Assembly: GCA_019894735.1 (NCBI GenBank)
Contig: JAGXOB010000090.1
Coordinates: 1 to 8,605 of the forward strand
Direction of reading: 5' to 3'
Length of the DNA: 8,605 nt
Source: Promethearchaeota archaeon
GTDB taxonomy: Archaea; Asgardarchaeota; Lokiarchaeia; Sigynarchaeales; SOKP01
Shown here: positions 1 through 5,792 of the stretch, one piece after another
Layout: the number at the start of each line of letters is the position of its first letter
Numbering within the stretch: position 1 is the first letter of the stretch
Translations under genes and position numbers: made by a program
Notes under the pieces: model-generated
Databases searched by the model: none
What the model saw: only the letters and a program-made list of their open reading frames with translations
Told to the model about the DNA's origin: nothing

Positions 1-43
1 TTTCCTATATTTTTCGTTGAATAATAAAGATCAAAAGAAAACA

Positions 44-65
44 AATGAACGTTCATTCAGTGAAT
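44..65. promoter_or_regulatory. Operator-like palindrome pair
   Basis: AATGAACGTTCATT at 44-57 is a perfect 14-bp inverted repeat. It overlaps a second, shorter one, ATTCA-g-TGAAT, at 55-65. The first resembles the symmetric operators bound by dimeric helix-turn-helix repressors such as the TetR family, which is a family-level analogy only. It lies about 50-75 bp upstream of the box A at 118-125. It could therefore act as an upstream control site for the gene at 217, or serve a divergent gene beyond the left edge. No regulator gene is visible in the window. Confidence 0.45.
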
Positions 66-117
66 AAGGATTCGGTAAAAATCAAGAAATTTTAACCATT
101 GCAAGTGTAGGAAAACA

Positions 118-125
118 TTTATATA
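118..125 (+). promoter_or_regulatory. Archaeal box A (TATA) for the gene at 217
   Basis: TTTATATA is a full match to the archaeal TATA-box consensus, preceded by a purine-rich stretch (GAAAACA) that could act as a BRE. A start of transcription about 25-30 bp downstream would leave a leader of about 65-70 nt before the ATG at 217, which agrees with that gene having a ribosome-binding site rather than being leaderless. Confidence 0.6.
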
Positions 126-216
126 CTAACTTATCTTTCTTTATTAAAAAAAAATACTATTTAATTAACAAAGTATTTGAGTAAATTTTACAAACAGAAA
201 ATAAGTGTGAATGAAA

Positions 217-426
217 ATGAGTGACACTACACCAGAATACTTGGATTTTTTTGGTGAAATTAAATTCGCCGAAGAAAAGAGTTTAAGTGCGCGCGGTTTT
301 TTAAGTTCTCTTAATGAACATTTTTCGAAAGAGGAAAAACTGCCAACTGGAAGTTATAAATTTGCTGAACTTAATAATCCCCTAATGAAGGATTTCGAAG
401 ATGCCTTTAATAGGTATTTTAAATAA
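217..426 (+). CDS. Small acidic protein of unknown function, 69 aa
   Basis: I do not recognise this protein. It has 69 residues, no cysteines, no membrane segment and no signal peptide. It is rich in Phe, Glu and Lys and looks like a small soluble helical protein (for example FFGEIKFAEEKSL near the N-terminus). An ATG also occurs in frame at 211, but the ATG at 217 is preferred because GTGA at 207-210 lies 6 nt before it and could pair with the 16S 3' end. A consensus box A at 118-125 and a T-rich end just after the stop support an independent single-gene transcript. No flanking gene suggests a role. It could be lineage-specific. Confidence 0.55.
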   Translation: MSDTTPEYLDFFGEIKFAEEKSLSARGFLSSLNEHFSKEEKLPTGSYKFAELNNPLMKDFEDAFNRYFK

Positions 427-439
427 TTCTATAAGAACC

Positions 440-475
440 TTTTTTAAAAATCTCTTTATATTTTAATTTTTCTTT
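440..475 (+). terminator. T-rich transcription end after the 217-426 gene
   Basis: Starting 14 bp after the stop codon, several T-runs follow each other on the plus strand (CTTTTTT, TCTCTTTATATTTTAATTTTTCTTT). Archaeal RNA polymerase can terminate at such T-runs without a stable hairpin, and I see no strong stem here. Confidence 0.4.
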
Positions 476-713
476 ACAAATCTAATTTCCAATATATTTT
501 AATTTCTATCATAAGATTGTCTGTGTTGAAAATCCGTCCCATTGGGTAATGCTTGACCAACCAGAACTAGTTATTTCCTCCTTTAAAGAATGTCTCTAGT
601 TTTTTATCCCTTTTTTCAATTACCTTTGTCTTAAATTTAATTCGAAAAGATTTCACCTATACATCTATGCATCTTATCTTGACTTTTCGATTTAATATTA
701 CAAAAAGCATAGA

Positions 714-720
714 TTTATAT
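714..720 (+). promoter_or_regulatory. Box A-like element for the gene at 805
   Basis: TTTATAT within AGATTTATATG matches the archaeal TATA consensus closely. It would place the transcription start near 740-748 and leave a leader of about 60 nt before the ATG at 805. No good Shine-Dalgarno motif precedes that ATG. Confidence 0.45.
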
Positions 721-804
721 GTTTACATTTTGTTGAAAAATCATAAGAAAACATTTAACTAAAATCCGAAATTATTTTAATCGTTAAAATAAAATTTAGA
801 AACC

Positions 805-1251
805 ATGACTGGAAAAGAAGCTTGGGTTTTAATGCTTGATTGGTCAAGTATTGTTTCATTTCTACAATTAGATACTTTTGACGAAATCCCAGAAACTAAA
901 CGAGAAAGGGTTATTAAGAAAATTTCTAAACTATACGGACAAGAAACACTTCTAACTTTCAAACCGAGTGAATTAGACGAATTAGTAGCAAATGAATTAA
1001 GAGAACTCATGAAAAAAGAAATAGCAACGCATGCTAGGGAAAGAGAGAAGTTGGAGAGACAAATGAAAGCTAAAATGGCTCCTTTCAAGAATCAAGGAGT
1101 AATGAGGATTGATATGAACGAAATTAAAGACATGGATCCCGATGAACTCATGAAATTTTTCTCTAATAAGATAATGGGTAAGAAAAACGATGACGATCCA
1201 GACGATGATAACGATAAATATAGCGAAGACAAGAATTCATACTACATTTAA
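805..1251 (+). CDS. Charged helical protein of unknown function with acidic tail, 148 aa
   Basis: I do not recognise a family. Three zones are visible. Residues 1-60 are mixed and contain a short hydrophobic stretch (WSSIVSFLQL, about 13-22). Residues 60-95 are a highly charged, probably helical or coiled stretch (ELRELMKKEIATHAREREKLERQ). Residues 95-125 hold GVMRIDMNEIKDMDPDELMKFF. The C-terminus (about 127-142) is an Asp-rich tail that should be disordered. There is no membrane segment or cysteine cluster, so it is probably cytosolic. The ATG at 805 has no clear ribosome-binding site, and an in-frame ATG at 832 is the alternative start. The gene converges with the PHP-domain gene, with 28 bp between the two stops. 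A role in binding basic proteins or nucleoprotein is possible from the tail, but that is only a guess. Confidence 0.65.
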   Translation: MTGKEAWVLMLDWSSIVSFLQLDTFDEIPETKRERVIKKISKLYGQETLLTFKPSELDELVANELRELMKKEIATHAREREKLERQMKAKMAPFKNQGVMRIDMNEIKDMDPDELMKFFSNKIMGKKNDDDPDDDNDKYSEDKNSYYI

Positions 1252-1256
1252 AAGAA

Positions 1257-1279
1257 TTAAATAAAAATAGAAAAAAATC
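1257..1279 (-). terminator. T-rich end downstream of the PHP-domain gene
   Basis: Read on the minus strand, the stop codon at 1282-1280 is followed by ATTTTTTTCTATTTTTATTT, two T-runs typical of archaeal termination. The stretch lies in the 28-bp gap between two convergent genes, so it would limit read-through into the 805-1251 gene. Confidence 0.45.
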
Positions 1280-2902
1280 TTAATTAACTTTATACTTTAA
1301 GTGTTTTAATTCGACTCCTTTTACCTTTTTGTAGAACAAAGCGAATAAAATGTAGATTGTAGAGGACCATATAATCCAAGAAAGTGCTTGGTATGTGTCA
1401 ATGTTTAAAAAATAGTTAATAAAATCCTCTAAAACATAAAAACCTAAGTCTGTTAACTCTCCTGGTATATCTACAATATCGGGATAAAATTGAATTGCGA
1501 TAGCTTCGTGTGTGTTGTTAGTTAAGTTTTTAAAAATATTTGCGATTGTTTTATTATTAGGATCATCTAATTTTAGCTTAATAAATGTGTTTAAGTCTTC
1601 ATTTGTGTGGATATCAGACCCTGCTATGCATATTAGATTATTGTCCAAGCAAAATTGACGAATTTCGTTGTATTTGTGATAGCTTCCTCCATTAATGATT
1701 TCAAATCCATCAACACCCCAATCTCTTAATTGTTCAAGAGTGTACGGGGTACCAAATCCTCCCTCAGGGTTAGGCTCGTAATGATAATGGTTTACTGTTA
1801 TAAAACCACCATTAGTTTTTACATAATTTATTAGCTCTGAAGCATTCATCACTTTAGGACCTCCAGGGGTATAAGATTCGGGAGGAACTATTTCTTCCTC
1901 TAAACCAAAGTAATTCATATGAATCTCAGGGTTAGTTTCGTGATTTGTCCATTCTTCTGCAATCCAAACTGTAAAATCCAATCCGTTTTTTTCAACAAAT
2001 TCCCGAGCTGATCGAGCGCCTCTTAAGTTATCGTGATCGGAAAAAGCTGCTCCAGATATACCGTGTTCTATATACCAAAGAACTCTCTCTTCGGGAGTAA
2101 GCCATCCATCAGAAAATGTCGTGTGAACGTGAAAATCAAATAAAAATTCGTCATCCTCGAGAGGTGTTGTAGGAACGATTCTGTGAGGGGGGAATTGAAT
2201 GCTCAATAGTACTATATTAGTACCAAGCAATAAAAATATAATTCCCGCAAAAAATACAGATTCTTTTTTCAAATTATAGGTAATTCTTGTTTTTTTTGAA
2301 CTAGCTCTTCGAATATTACGCTCAATTTTCCCCGCAAGGTTAAGCTTAAGCCGTGGATGGAAAAACTTTAGGAGAGTGTATCCAACCTTTATCCCTATTA
2401 GGATAAAGCAAAGGTGTATTCCAATTTGAACGGGAACCATGAAATACCTATTGACAAAAATGAACCCTTGAATTAAATACCCTATTAGAATTATTACCAA
2501 AATTACAACGAGCGTTATAGAAAAGATTTTAAATACAAAATAAATGATATCTGTTAATACGTGTCTTATCTGGTTGTATTTTTCTGAATGCAATCTCCCA
2601 TTTTTTCTAAGTAACACATAAATAACTCGAAAAATAGGATATACTATTAAAAGCAGCAAGAGCCAAGTAAACTCATATTCAAAAATAAAGGCTATAATTG
2701 CAAAAGGTTCAATAATATATCTAAACCATGGTAAAACGCTAGAATATTCGGAAGAAACATCGGTTTGCCCTAGAGCATCGTAAAACACTATCCTTCTCGG
2801 CCCTATTACTGCCAATAAAATCAGAACAATAATCCAAATAGAAAAGAGTAGTGTCAGTATCGAAAATACTTTATTTTTTAACAAAAAAGATTTTAGACGC
2901 AT
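1280..2902 (-). CDS. Membrane-anchored PHP-domain metallohydrolase (CehA/McbA-like)
   Basis: The protein has 540 residues: a multi-pass N-terminal membrane part, a PHP-type hydrolase domain and a C-terminal membrane anchor. Likely membrane segments are about 12-34, 65-97 (one or two), 118-150, 155-178, 214-236 and 503-523. The PHP domain spans about 250-475 and keeps the metal-binding signatures of the family: HVH at 258-260, FSDHDN at 287-292, AEEW at 315-318, NHYH at 371-374 and GSDIH at 428-432. The superfamily includes phosphoesterases and CehA/McbA-type hydrolases, so hydrolysis of a phosphoester or similar bond with two or three bound metals is expected; the substrate is unknown. Which side of the membrane the domain faces depends on the true segment count. 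The gene starts 60 bp after the Mre11-like gene on the same strand and may be co-transcribed with it. A TTTAAATATT stretch at about 2957-2966 could give it its own promoter. Confidence 0.88.
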   Translation of the reverse strand: MRLKSFLLKNKVFSILTLLFSIWIIVLILLAVIGPRRIVFYDALGQTDVSSEYSSVLPWFRYIIEPFAIIAFIFEYEFTWLLLLLIVYPIFRVIYVLLRKNGRLHSEKYNQIRHVLTDIIYFVFKIFSITLVVILVIILIGYLIQGFIFVNRYFMVPVQIGIHLCFILIGIKVGYTLLKFFHPRLKLNLAGKIERNIRRASSKKTRITYNLKKESVFFAGIIFLLLGTNIVLLSIQFPPHRIVPTTPLEDDEFLFDFHVHTTFSDGWLTPEERVLWYIEHGISGAAFSDHDNLRGARSAREFVEKNGLDFTVWIAEEWTNHETNPEIHMNYFGLEEEIVPPESYTPGGPKVMNASELINYVKTNGGFITVNHYHYEPNPEGGFGTPYTLEQLRDWGVDGFEIINGGSYHKYNEIRQFCLDNNLICIAGSDIHTNEDLNTFIKLKLDDPNNKTIANIFKNLTNNTHEAIAIQFYPDIVDIPGELTDLGFYVLEDFINYFLNIDTYQALSWIIWSSTIYILFALFYKKVKGVELKHLKYKVN

Positions 2903-2962
2903 AAATATATCTTTGTTTTCATCCTTTAAAATAGTTCAATTATCACGAGTTACATTCAATAT

Positions 2963-4147
2963 TTAAACAAATGTATCTATCGTGGTTAGATCGTTAGAAA
3001 ACTTTGGATATATTCTAACATCAACTACAGGTAAGTTTTCACATATGATTTGAGTTAATTCTTTTTTATCTATCTTACATTTATGAAAAGGCGTCTTACC
3101 TTTTAATACAAGGAAGAGAACAGGAGTTTGGATATCAAGAGGAGCTAAATTTAAATCTTTGCCTAAATCAAAAGATCTTTTTAACTTACGAATAATGCTT
3201 TCATACATTTTTTCTTTTGTTCTAAATTCTGTTTTGAAATAGATTGTTTCCCATCGAGAGGTTCTATTGGGTAGCTGGATTTTTTTAACTTCTTTAAAGT
3301 ATATGTCTTCTTTATGTATTGAAACTAAAAAAACTCCCCGCTTGAACGAAAAATCTGGAGCACACACCGCTTCAGAAGATCCTGGGTTATAAACCCAATC
3401 ATCTAGAATAAATTGTAAATGATAATGGCCGAGGGCAAGATAGTTTACTCTCTCCTTTAAGTGCTTAATTCTCTTGTAGTTTACGCCCGGAACATGTTCC
3501 ATTTGCCCCTGGATGCCAAAATGTTGGAGGAGAATGTGAAAATTCCCATCGTTTTTTATGATTCCTTTCTTTAGTGAAAATAAGTAATCCTCTGGTTTCT
3601 CTTTTATATAACTAGTTCCGTATATAACTACATTCTTAACTTGTATTTTTCCTCCTTTTCGAATTCGAAAATCGTATGGTTTAAATATTTCTTCTGGAGA
3701 CGCGTTGATGTCAGCATCAAGAAGAATTATAAGTCCTAAACTTGCTAATAATTTAAGCCATGACTGACCGCGCTTATCAAATCTTACTCCTCTCGAGAAC
3801 TTGCGAATATCGTGATTTCCTTCTATCGCTATAATTAGAATCTTTTCATCTGTTTTAATCTTGAAATCTCTTAAAACATTCACAATTTTAGTTAATTTTC
3901 CTGGTAACATTTCTAACGATGTAAATACATCACCTCCTAATAAAATAAAATCAACTTGGTGGGTGATAGCCTTCGATAATATTTCTTCAAATGCAAATAT
4001 AAAATCGTTTGCTCGATTCTCGTTACGATATTGATGGCTGCCTAAGTGGATATCGCTTGCATGTATAAATTTTGTAATTCTATTGTCGCTTTCTTGGGTT
4101 TTCTCGTAATTTCTTAATTGGTGATTGGAGATATTAGCGCTAGTCAT
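2963..4147 (-). CDS. mre11: Mre11/SbcD-like metallophosphoesterase, DNA repair nuclease
   Basis: This 394-residue protein carries the calcineurin-like phosphoesterase motifs of Mre11 in order: SDIHLG (D32, H34), GGDVF (D73), EGNHD (N111, H112), LLQHFG (H209) and LALGHYH (H241, H243). All ligands expected for a two-manganese nuclease centre are present. YNPGSSEA at about 253-260 matches the Mre11 YPGS segment. Residues about 290-394 would be the capping and C-terminal part. Mre11 works with the ATPase Rad50 to process DNA ends, and archaeal mre11 usually sits with rad50, herA and nurA. None of these is here, so this may be a stand-alone paralogue. About 26 residues precede the first conserved strand. 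The ATG at 4147 is the only usable start seen, because no ATG, GTG or TTG occurs between it and the catalytic motif. No clear ribosome-binding site is seen. Confidence 0.85.
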   Translation of the reverse strand: MTSANISNHQLRNYEKTQESDNRITKFIHASDIHLGSHQYRNENRANDFIFAFEEILSKAITHQVDFILLGGDVFTSLEMLPGKLTKIVNVLRDFKIKTDEKILIIAIEGNHDIRKFSRGVRFDKRGQSWLKLLASLGLIILLDADINASPEEIFKPYDFRIRKGGKIQVKNVVIYGTSYIKEKPEDYLFSLKKGIIKNDGNFHILLQHFGIQGQMEHVPGVNYKRIKHLKERVNYLALGHYHLQFILDDWVYNPGSSEAVCAPDFSFKRGVFLVSIHKEDIYFKEVKKIQLPNRTSRWETIYFKTEFRTKEKMYESIIRKLKRSFDLGKDLNLAPLDIQTPVLFLVLKGKTPFHKCKIDKKELTQIICENLPVVDVRIYPKFSNDLTTIDTFV

Positions 4148-4353
4148 AGGCTTTATAAGTATGATACCTATTTGTTATAATATGAATTAAGTGTCAGTAA
4201 AGATTTATAAATTGAAAAAGTCTAAAGAAATAGTGAATAACGCAAAAAAATAAATTTATTAACTTAATATGAATTATTCGATTTACAATTGTATGAAATA
4301 TTATTAGACCTTTAACCAATCCCACCAAAATATTCTTTGTTACGTGATATAAA
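4148..4353. promoter_or_regulatory. Divergent promoter region, mre11-like gene and nadM-like gene
   Basis: This 206-bp AT-rich spacer separates two divergently read genes. On the minus strand, TTTATAAATC at about 4203-4212 is a reasonable box A for the Mre11-like gene, about 56 bp before its ATG. On the plus strand the best candidate is AAATTTATTA near 4252-4261, which is weaker. GTGAT at 4344-4348, 5 nt before the ATG at 4354, is a plausible ribosome-binding site for the nadM-like gene. Confidence 0.4.
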
Positions 4354-4926
4354 ATGGCAGATGATAACTTTAAATACGATTTAGGTACAATTCATGGAAG
4401 ATTTCAAATCCTTCACAATGATCATGTAAAATTTTTACTTGCTGGTAAAAAATTGTGTAAGCACCTAATTGTAGGAATTACAAATCCAGATCCATCTCTG
4501 ACGAAGGATCATAACTCAAATCCCCACCGCAGTCAACCAATCGCTAACCCTTTAACATATTACGAACGTTATGAAATGATAAGGGATGTTTTATTAGAGA
4601 AAGGATTGAAATTCTCAGAGTTTTCAATTGTTCCCTTTCCTATCAATGTGCCTGAATTATTAAAATACTATGTCCCAATGGATGTAGTCTTTTTCCTTTC
4701 AATTTATGACGATTGGGGGAGACAGAAGAAAAAATATTTAGAGTCGCTAGGATTGAAAGTCCATGTTCTATGGGAGGTTCCATTAGAGAATAAAGGACTC
4801 AGTGGAAGTGATATACGTGAATCTATGCTAAATGGTGAACCGTGGGAACACTTTGTCCCTTCATCAACAGCAAAACTCGTTAAAGAATTGGGTATTATAA
4901 AAAGGTTAAACGATTTAAGTTCCTGA
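4354..4926 (+). CDS. nadM: NadM-like nicotinamide-nucleotide adenylyltransferase
   Basis: This 190-residue cytosolic enzyme belongs to the HxGH nucleotidyltransferase superfamily. The N-terminal signature is HGRFQILHNDH at 14-24, equivalent to GRFQPFHxGH of archaeal NMN adenylyltransferase, and the C-terminal signature LSGSDIRESM at 149-158 matches the ISxTxIR loop that holds the ATP phosphates. NPLTYYERYEMI at 65-76 also fits NadM. The expected reaction is NMN + ATP giving NAD + pyrophosphate. The protein is about 20 residues longer than typical NadM. The glycine of HxGH is aspartate here (H21-N22-D23-H24), although both catalytic histidines remain, so a different nucleotide substrate is possible. 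The start is supported by GTGAT 5 nt upstream. The gene stands alone between a divergent nuclease gene and the cdhC remnant. Confidence 0.78.
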   Translation: MADDNFKYDLGTIHGRFQILHNDHVKFLLAGKKLCKHLIVGITNPDPSLTKDHNSNPHRSQPIANPLTYYERYEMIRDVLLEKGLKFSEFSIVPFPINVPELLKYYVPMDVVFFLSIYDDWGRQKKKYLESLGLKVHVLWEVPLENKGLSGSDIRESMLNGEPWEHFVPSSTAKLVKELGIIKRLNDLSS

Positions 4927-5002
4927 ATTGCAATAAGTTGAGATTTCTTTAAGTATTCAAACAATGGGTAAACAATGATGCATCTTCGTACCTAGAATTT
5001 AC

Positions 5003-5027
5003 AAAAAATAGTAAAAATAAAATAAAA
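5003..5027 (-). terminator. Duplicated T-rich end downstream of the cdhC remnant
   Basis: Read on the minus strand this is TTTTATTTTATTTTTACTATTTTTT, nearly identical to the sequence after the intact cdhC. Because it was copied with the coding part, the duplication took the end of the transcription unit with it. Confidence 0.4.
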
Positions 5028-5036
5028 TTTGGTTAG

Positions 5037-5351
5037 TTATTTCTTCCGTTTGGCTTGAGGATCAATCTTTTTGATTATAATTGATTCTGCGTGAATTTTA
5101 CAATTCTTTAAGATAATTTTGAATCCACCCGAGCCACCTACTCCAGGAACATTAAATGCTTGTGTTCCTCTTGGAACCATCGTGCCTTCAGCTTCCCATT
5201 CACCTTCTTCTTCCTCTTCTTCACCTAAAAATTCTGCCCATGTCTTCACGATAGGATGATCCACATCTTCTAATCACTTCTTCAAGGCGTTAATGTCAGT
5301 GACGTCTTCTTCAGTCGCTATTTTAGGTAAAAGGTCTTTCGGAAGGAATTC
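5037..5351 (-). pseudogene. cdhC: 5'-truncated cdhC remnant with internal TGA
   Basis: In the cdhC frame this encodes the equivalent of residues 367-470 of the intact beta subunit and nothing before, so the nickel-iron-sulfur A-cluster domain is missing. A TGA at 5276-5274 replaces the Trp392 codon. Five other residues differ (Pro to Thr, Asn to Ala, Val to Phe, Met to Arg, Thr to Asn). By hand count, 13 of 23 base changes are silent, so much of the divergence arose while the sequence was under protein-level constraint. Downstream of the TGA the frame is fully open and starts at a GTG (5264-5262). It could give a 75-residue protein made of the Glu-rich linker and the Gly-rich C-terminal domain (to 5037). 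A GTGAT motif lies 8 nt before that GTG. Whether it is dead or makes a free C-terminal domain cannot be settled from sequence. Confidence 0.88.
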
Positions 5352-5407
5352 TTGAAATATGCAAAGTTTGGATTAAATAAAAATAAAACTTCCTATTTCA
5401 GACCGAC

Positions 5408-5440
5408 TATATATTTAAATCTTAGTTAAATAAATATTTA
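5408..5440 (+). promoter_or_regulatory. Possible box A elements for the mini-zinc-finger frame
   Basis: TATATATTTAAAT at 5408-5420 and TAAATATTTA at 5431-5440 are both TATA-like and lie about 30-60 bp before the ATG at 5469. In DNA this AT-rich such matches are common, so this is weak support. Confidence 0.25.
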
Positions 5441-5468
5441 TCAGAAGATAGATAAAAATATTGATTAT

Positions 5469-5573
5469 ATGAAAGTCTGCGATTACTGTTCGAGCATTTA
5501 CGAACCTACTGGGAAAAACCAAAAATACTGCACGAAACAGTGTTACTTGGAAGCAACTATTTTTTACATATGA
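5469..5573 (+). CDS. 34-aa Cys4 mini-zinc-finger protein
   Basis: The frame from the ATG at 5469 to the TGA at 5571-5573 encodes 34 residues: C4-x2-C7 (CDYC) and C21-x3-C25 (CTKQC), with YEPTGKNQKYC between. The pattern CxxC, an aromatic-x-P, then Q-x-YC-x3-C is common at the N-terminus of small archaeal and bacterial zinc-ribbon proteins, which argues against a chance frame. The expected role would be zinc-stabilised nucleic-acid or protein binding, but no function can be assigned. After the fourth cysteine only nine residues remain, so it may be a truncated copy of a longer protein. It reads against its neighbours and lies between the cdhC remnant and the zinc-ribbon membrane gene. No clear ribosome-binding site is seen. 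Confidence 0.45.
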   Translation: MKVCDYCSSIYEPTGKNQKYCTKQCYLEATIFYI

Positions 5574-5613
5574 GTAAAATTCACAAGGGGTGATTGGTTA
5601 AATTTATGATAAT

Positions 5614-5627
5614 GTCGGCACTCCGAC
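5614..5627. other. Short GC-rich hairpin beside an A14 tract
   Basis: GTCGG-CACT-CCGAC is a perfect 5-bp stem with a 4-nt loop, conspicuous in this AT-rich stretch. On the plus strand it follows the mini-zinc-finger frame by about 40 bp but is followed by A's, not T's. On the minus strand the T-run precedes it. It therefore does not have the arrangement of a bacterial terminator in either direction. Confidence 0.3.
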
Positions 5628-5640
5628 CACGAAAGTTAAT

Positions 5641-5677
5641 AAAAAAAAAAAAAACTTAAATACTAAATGAAAAAAAA
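5641..5677 (-). terminator. T14 and T7 tracts ending the zinc-ribbon transcript
   Basis: Directly after the 37-aa frame, the minus strand reads a T7 run (5677-5671) and then 14 consecutive T's (5654-5641). This is the strongest T-tract in the window and a likely archaeal termination site for the 6349-5679 transcription unit. Confidence 0.5.
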
Positions 5678-5678
5678 C

Positions 5679-5792
5679 TTATTCATCTAAAAGTCCATGT
5701 TTTTTGAGCCCTTCACTCATATCAGCTTGAAATATACTTGGGGTTCCTTCTATAAAACCATTTATTTTTACACTTACATTAATTAATTTCAT
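5679..5792 (-). CDS. 37-aa frame overlapping the stop of the zinc-ribbon gene
   Basis: The ATG at 5792-5790 shares one base with the TGA stop of the preceding gene (TGATG on the minus strand), the classic arrangement for translational coupling. The 37 residues (MKLINVSVKINGFIEGTPSI at the start, GLLDE at the end) have a balanced, soluble composition with no cysteines or membrane segment, and I recognise no family. The frame is followed directly by strong T-tracts, so the transcript would cover it. It could be a real small protein or the remnant of a longer one. The evidence is position and composition only. Confidence 0.38.
   Translation of the reverse strand: MKLINVSVKINGFIEGTPSIFQADMSEGLKKHGLLDE

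Larger units (their letters stand above)
427..804. other. Intergenic stretch between two unknown plus-strand genes
   Basis: This 378-bp stretch holds the T-rich end of the preceding gene (440-475) and the box A of the next one (714-720). No tRNA or other RNA gene is recognisable. On the minus strand one frame (656 down to 474) is open for 60 codons except for a single TAG at 567-569. It is treated as a weak finding, not as a gene. Confidence 0.6.
4996..5351 (-). repeat. Direct repeat, distal copy of the cdhC 3' end
   Basis: This stretch repeats 6630-6976 in the same orientation. The 315-bp coding part aligns without gaps and, by hand count, differs at 23 positions (about 93% identity). The homology continues about 30 bp past the stop codon through a shared T-rich end, with a one-base length change in an A-run and about 10 extra bases (near 5026-5036) just after the stop codon. 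On the other side the identity ends abruptly at GAATTC (5346-5351). Confidence 0.93.

Noticed and set aside
520..600. Possible tRNA or structured RNA around the GTCCCATTGGG stretch
   Set aside because: No cloverleaf arms or T-loop consensus can be formed; only a short imperfect palindrome is present.
777..1088. 103-aa minus-strand frame over the 805-1251 gene
   Set aside because: It lies opposite a better frame. Its Ser/Leu/Phe-rich composition is what the reverse of a charged coding strand gives.
4704..4964. 86-aa minus-strand frame over the nadM-like gene
   Set aside because: It overlaps a gene with clear motifs, shows no domain of its own and is a shadow of that gene.
5274..5276. TGA in the cdhC remnant as a selenocysteine codon
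   Set aside because: The intact copy has Trp, not Cys, here. No selenocysteine insertion structure is apparent, and the copy lacks its catalytic domain anyway.
5614..5654. Hairpin next to a homopolymer tract as an intrinsic terminator
   Set aside because: On the plus strand the hairpin is followed by A's, and on the minus strand the T-tract comes before the hairpin. Neither direction has the stem-then-T order.
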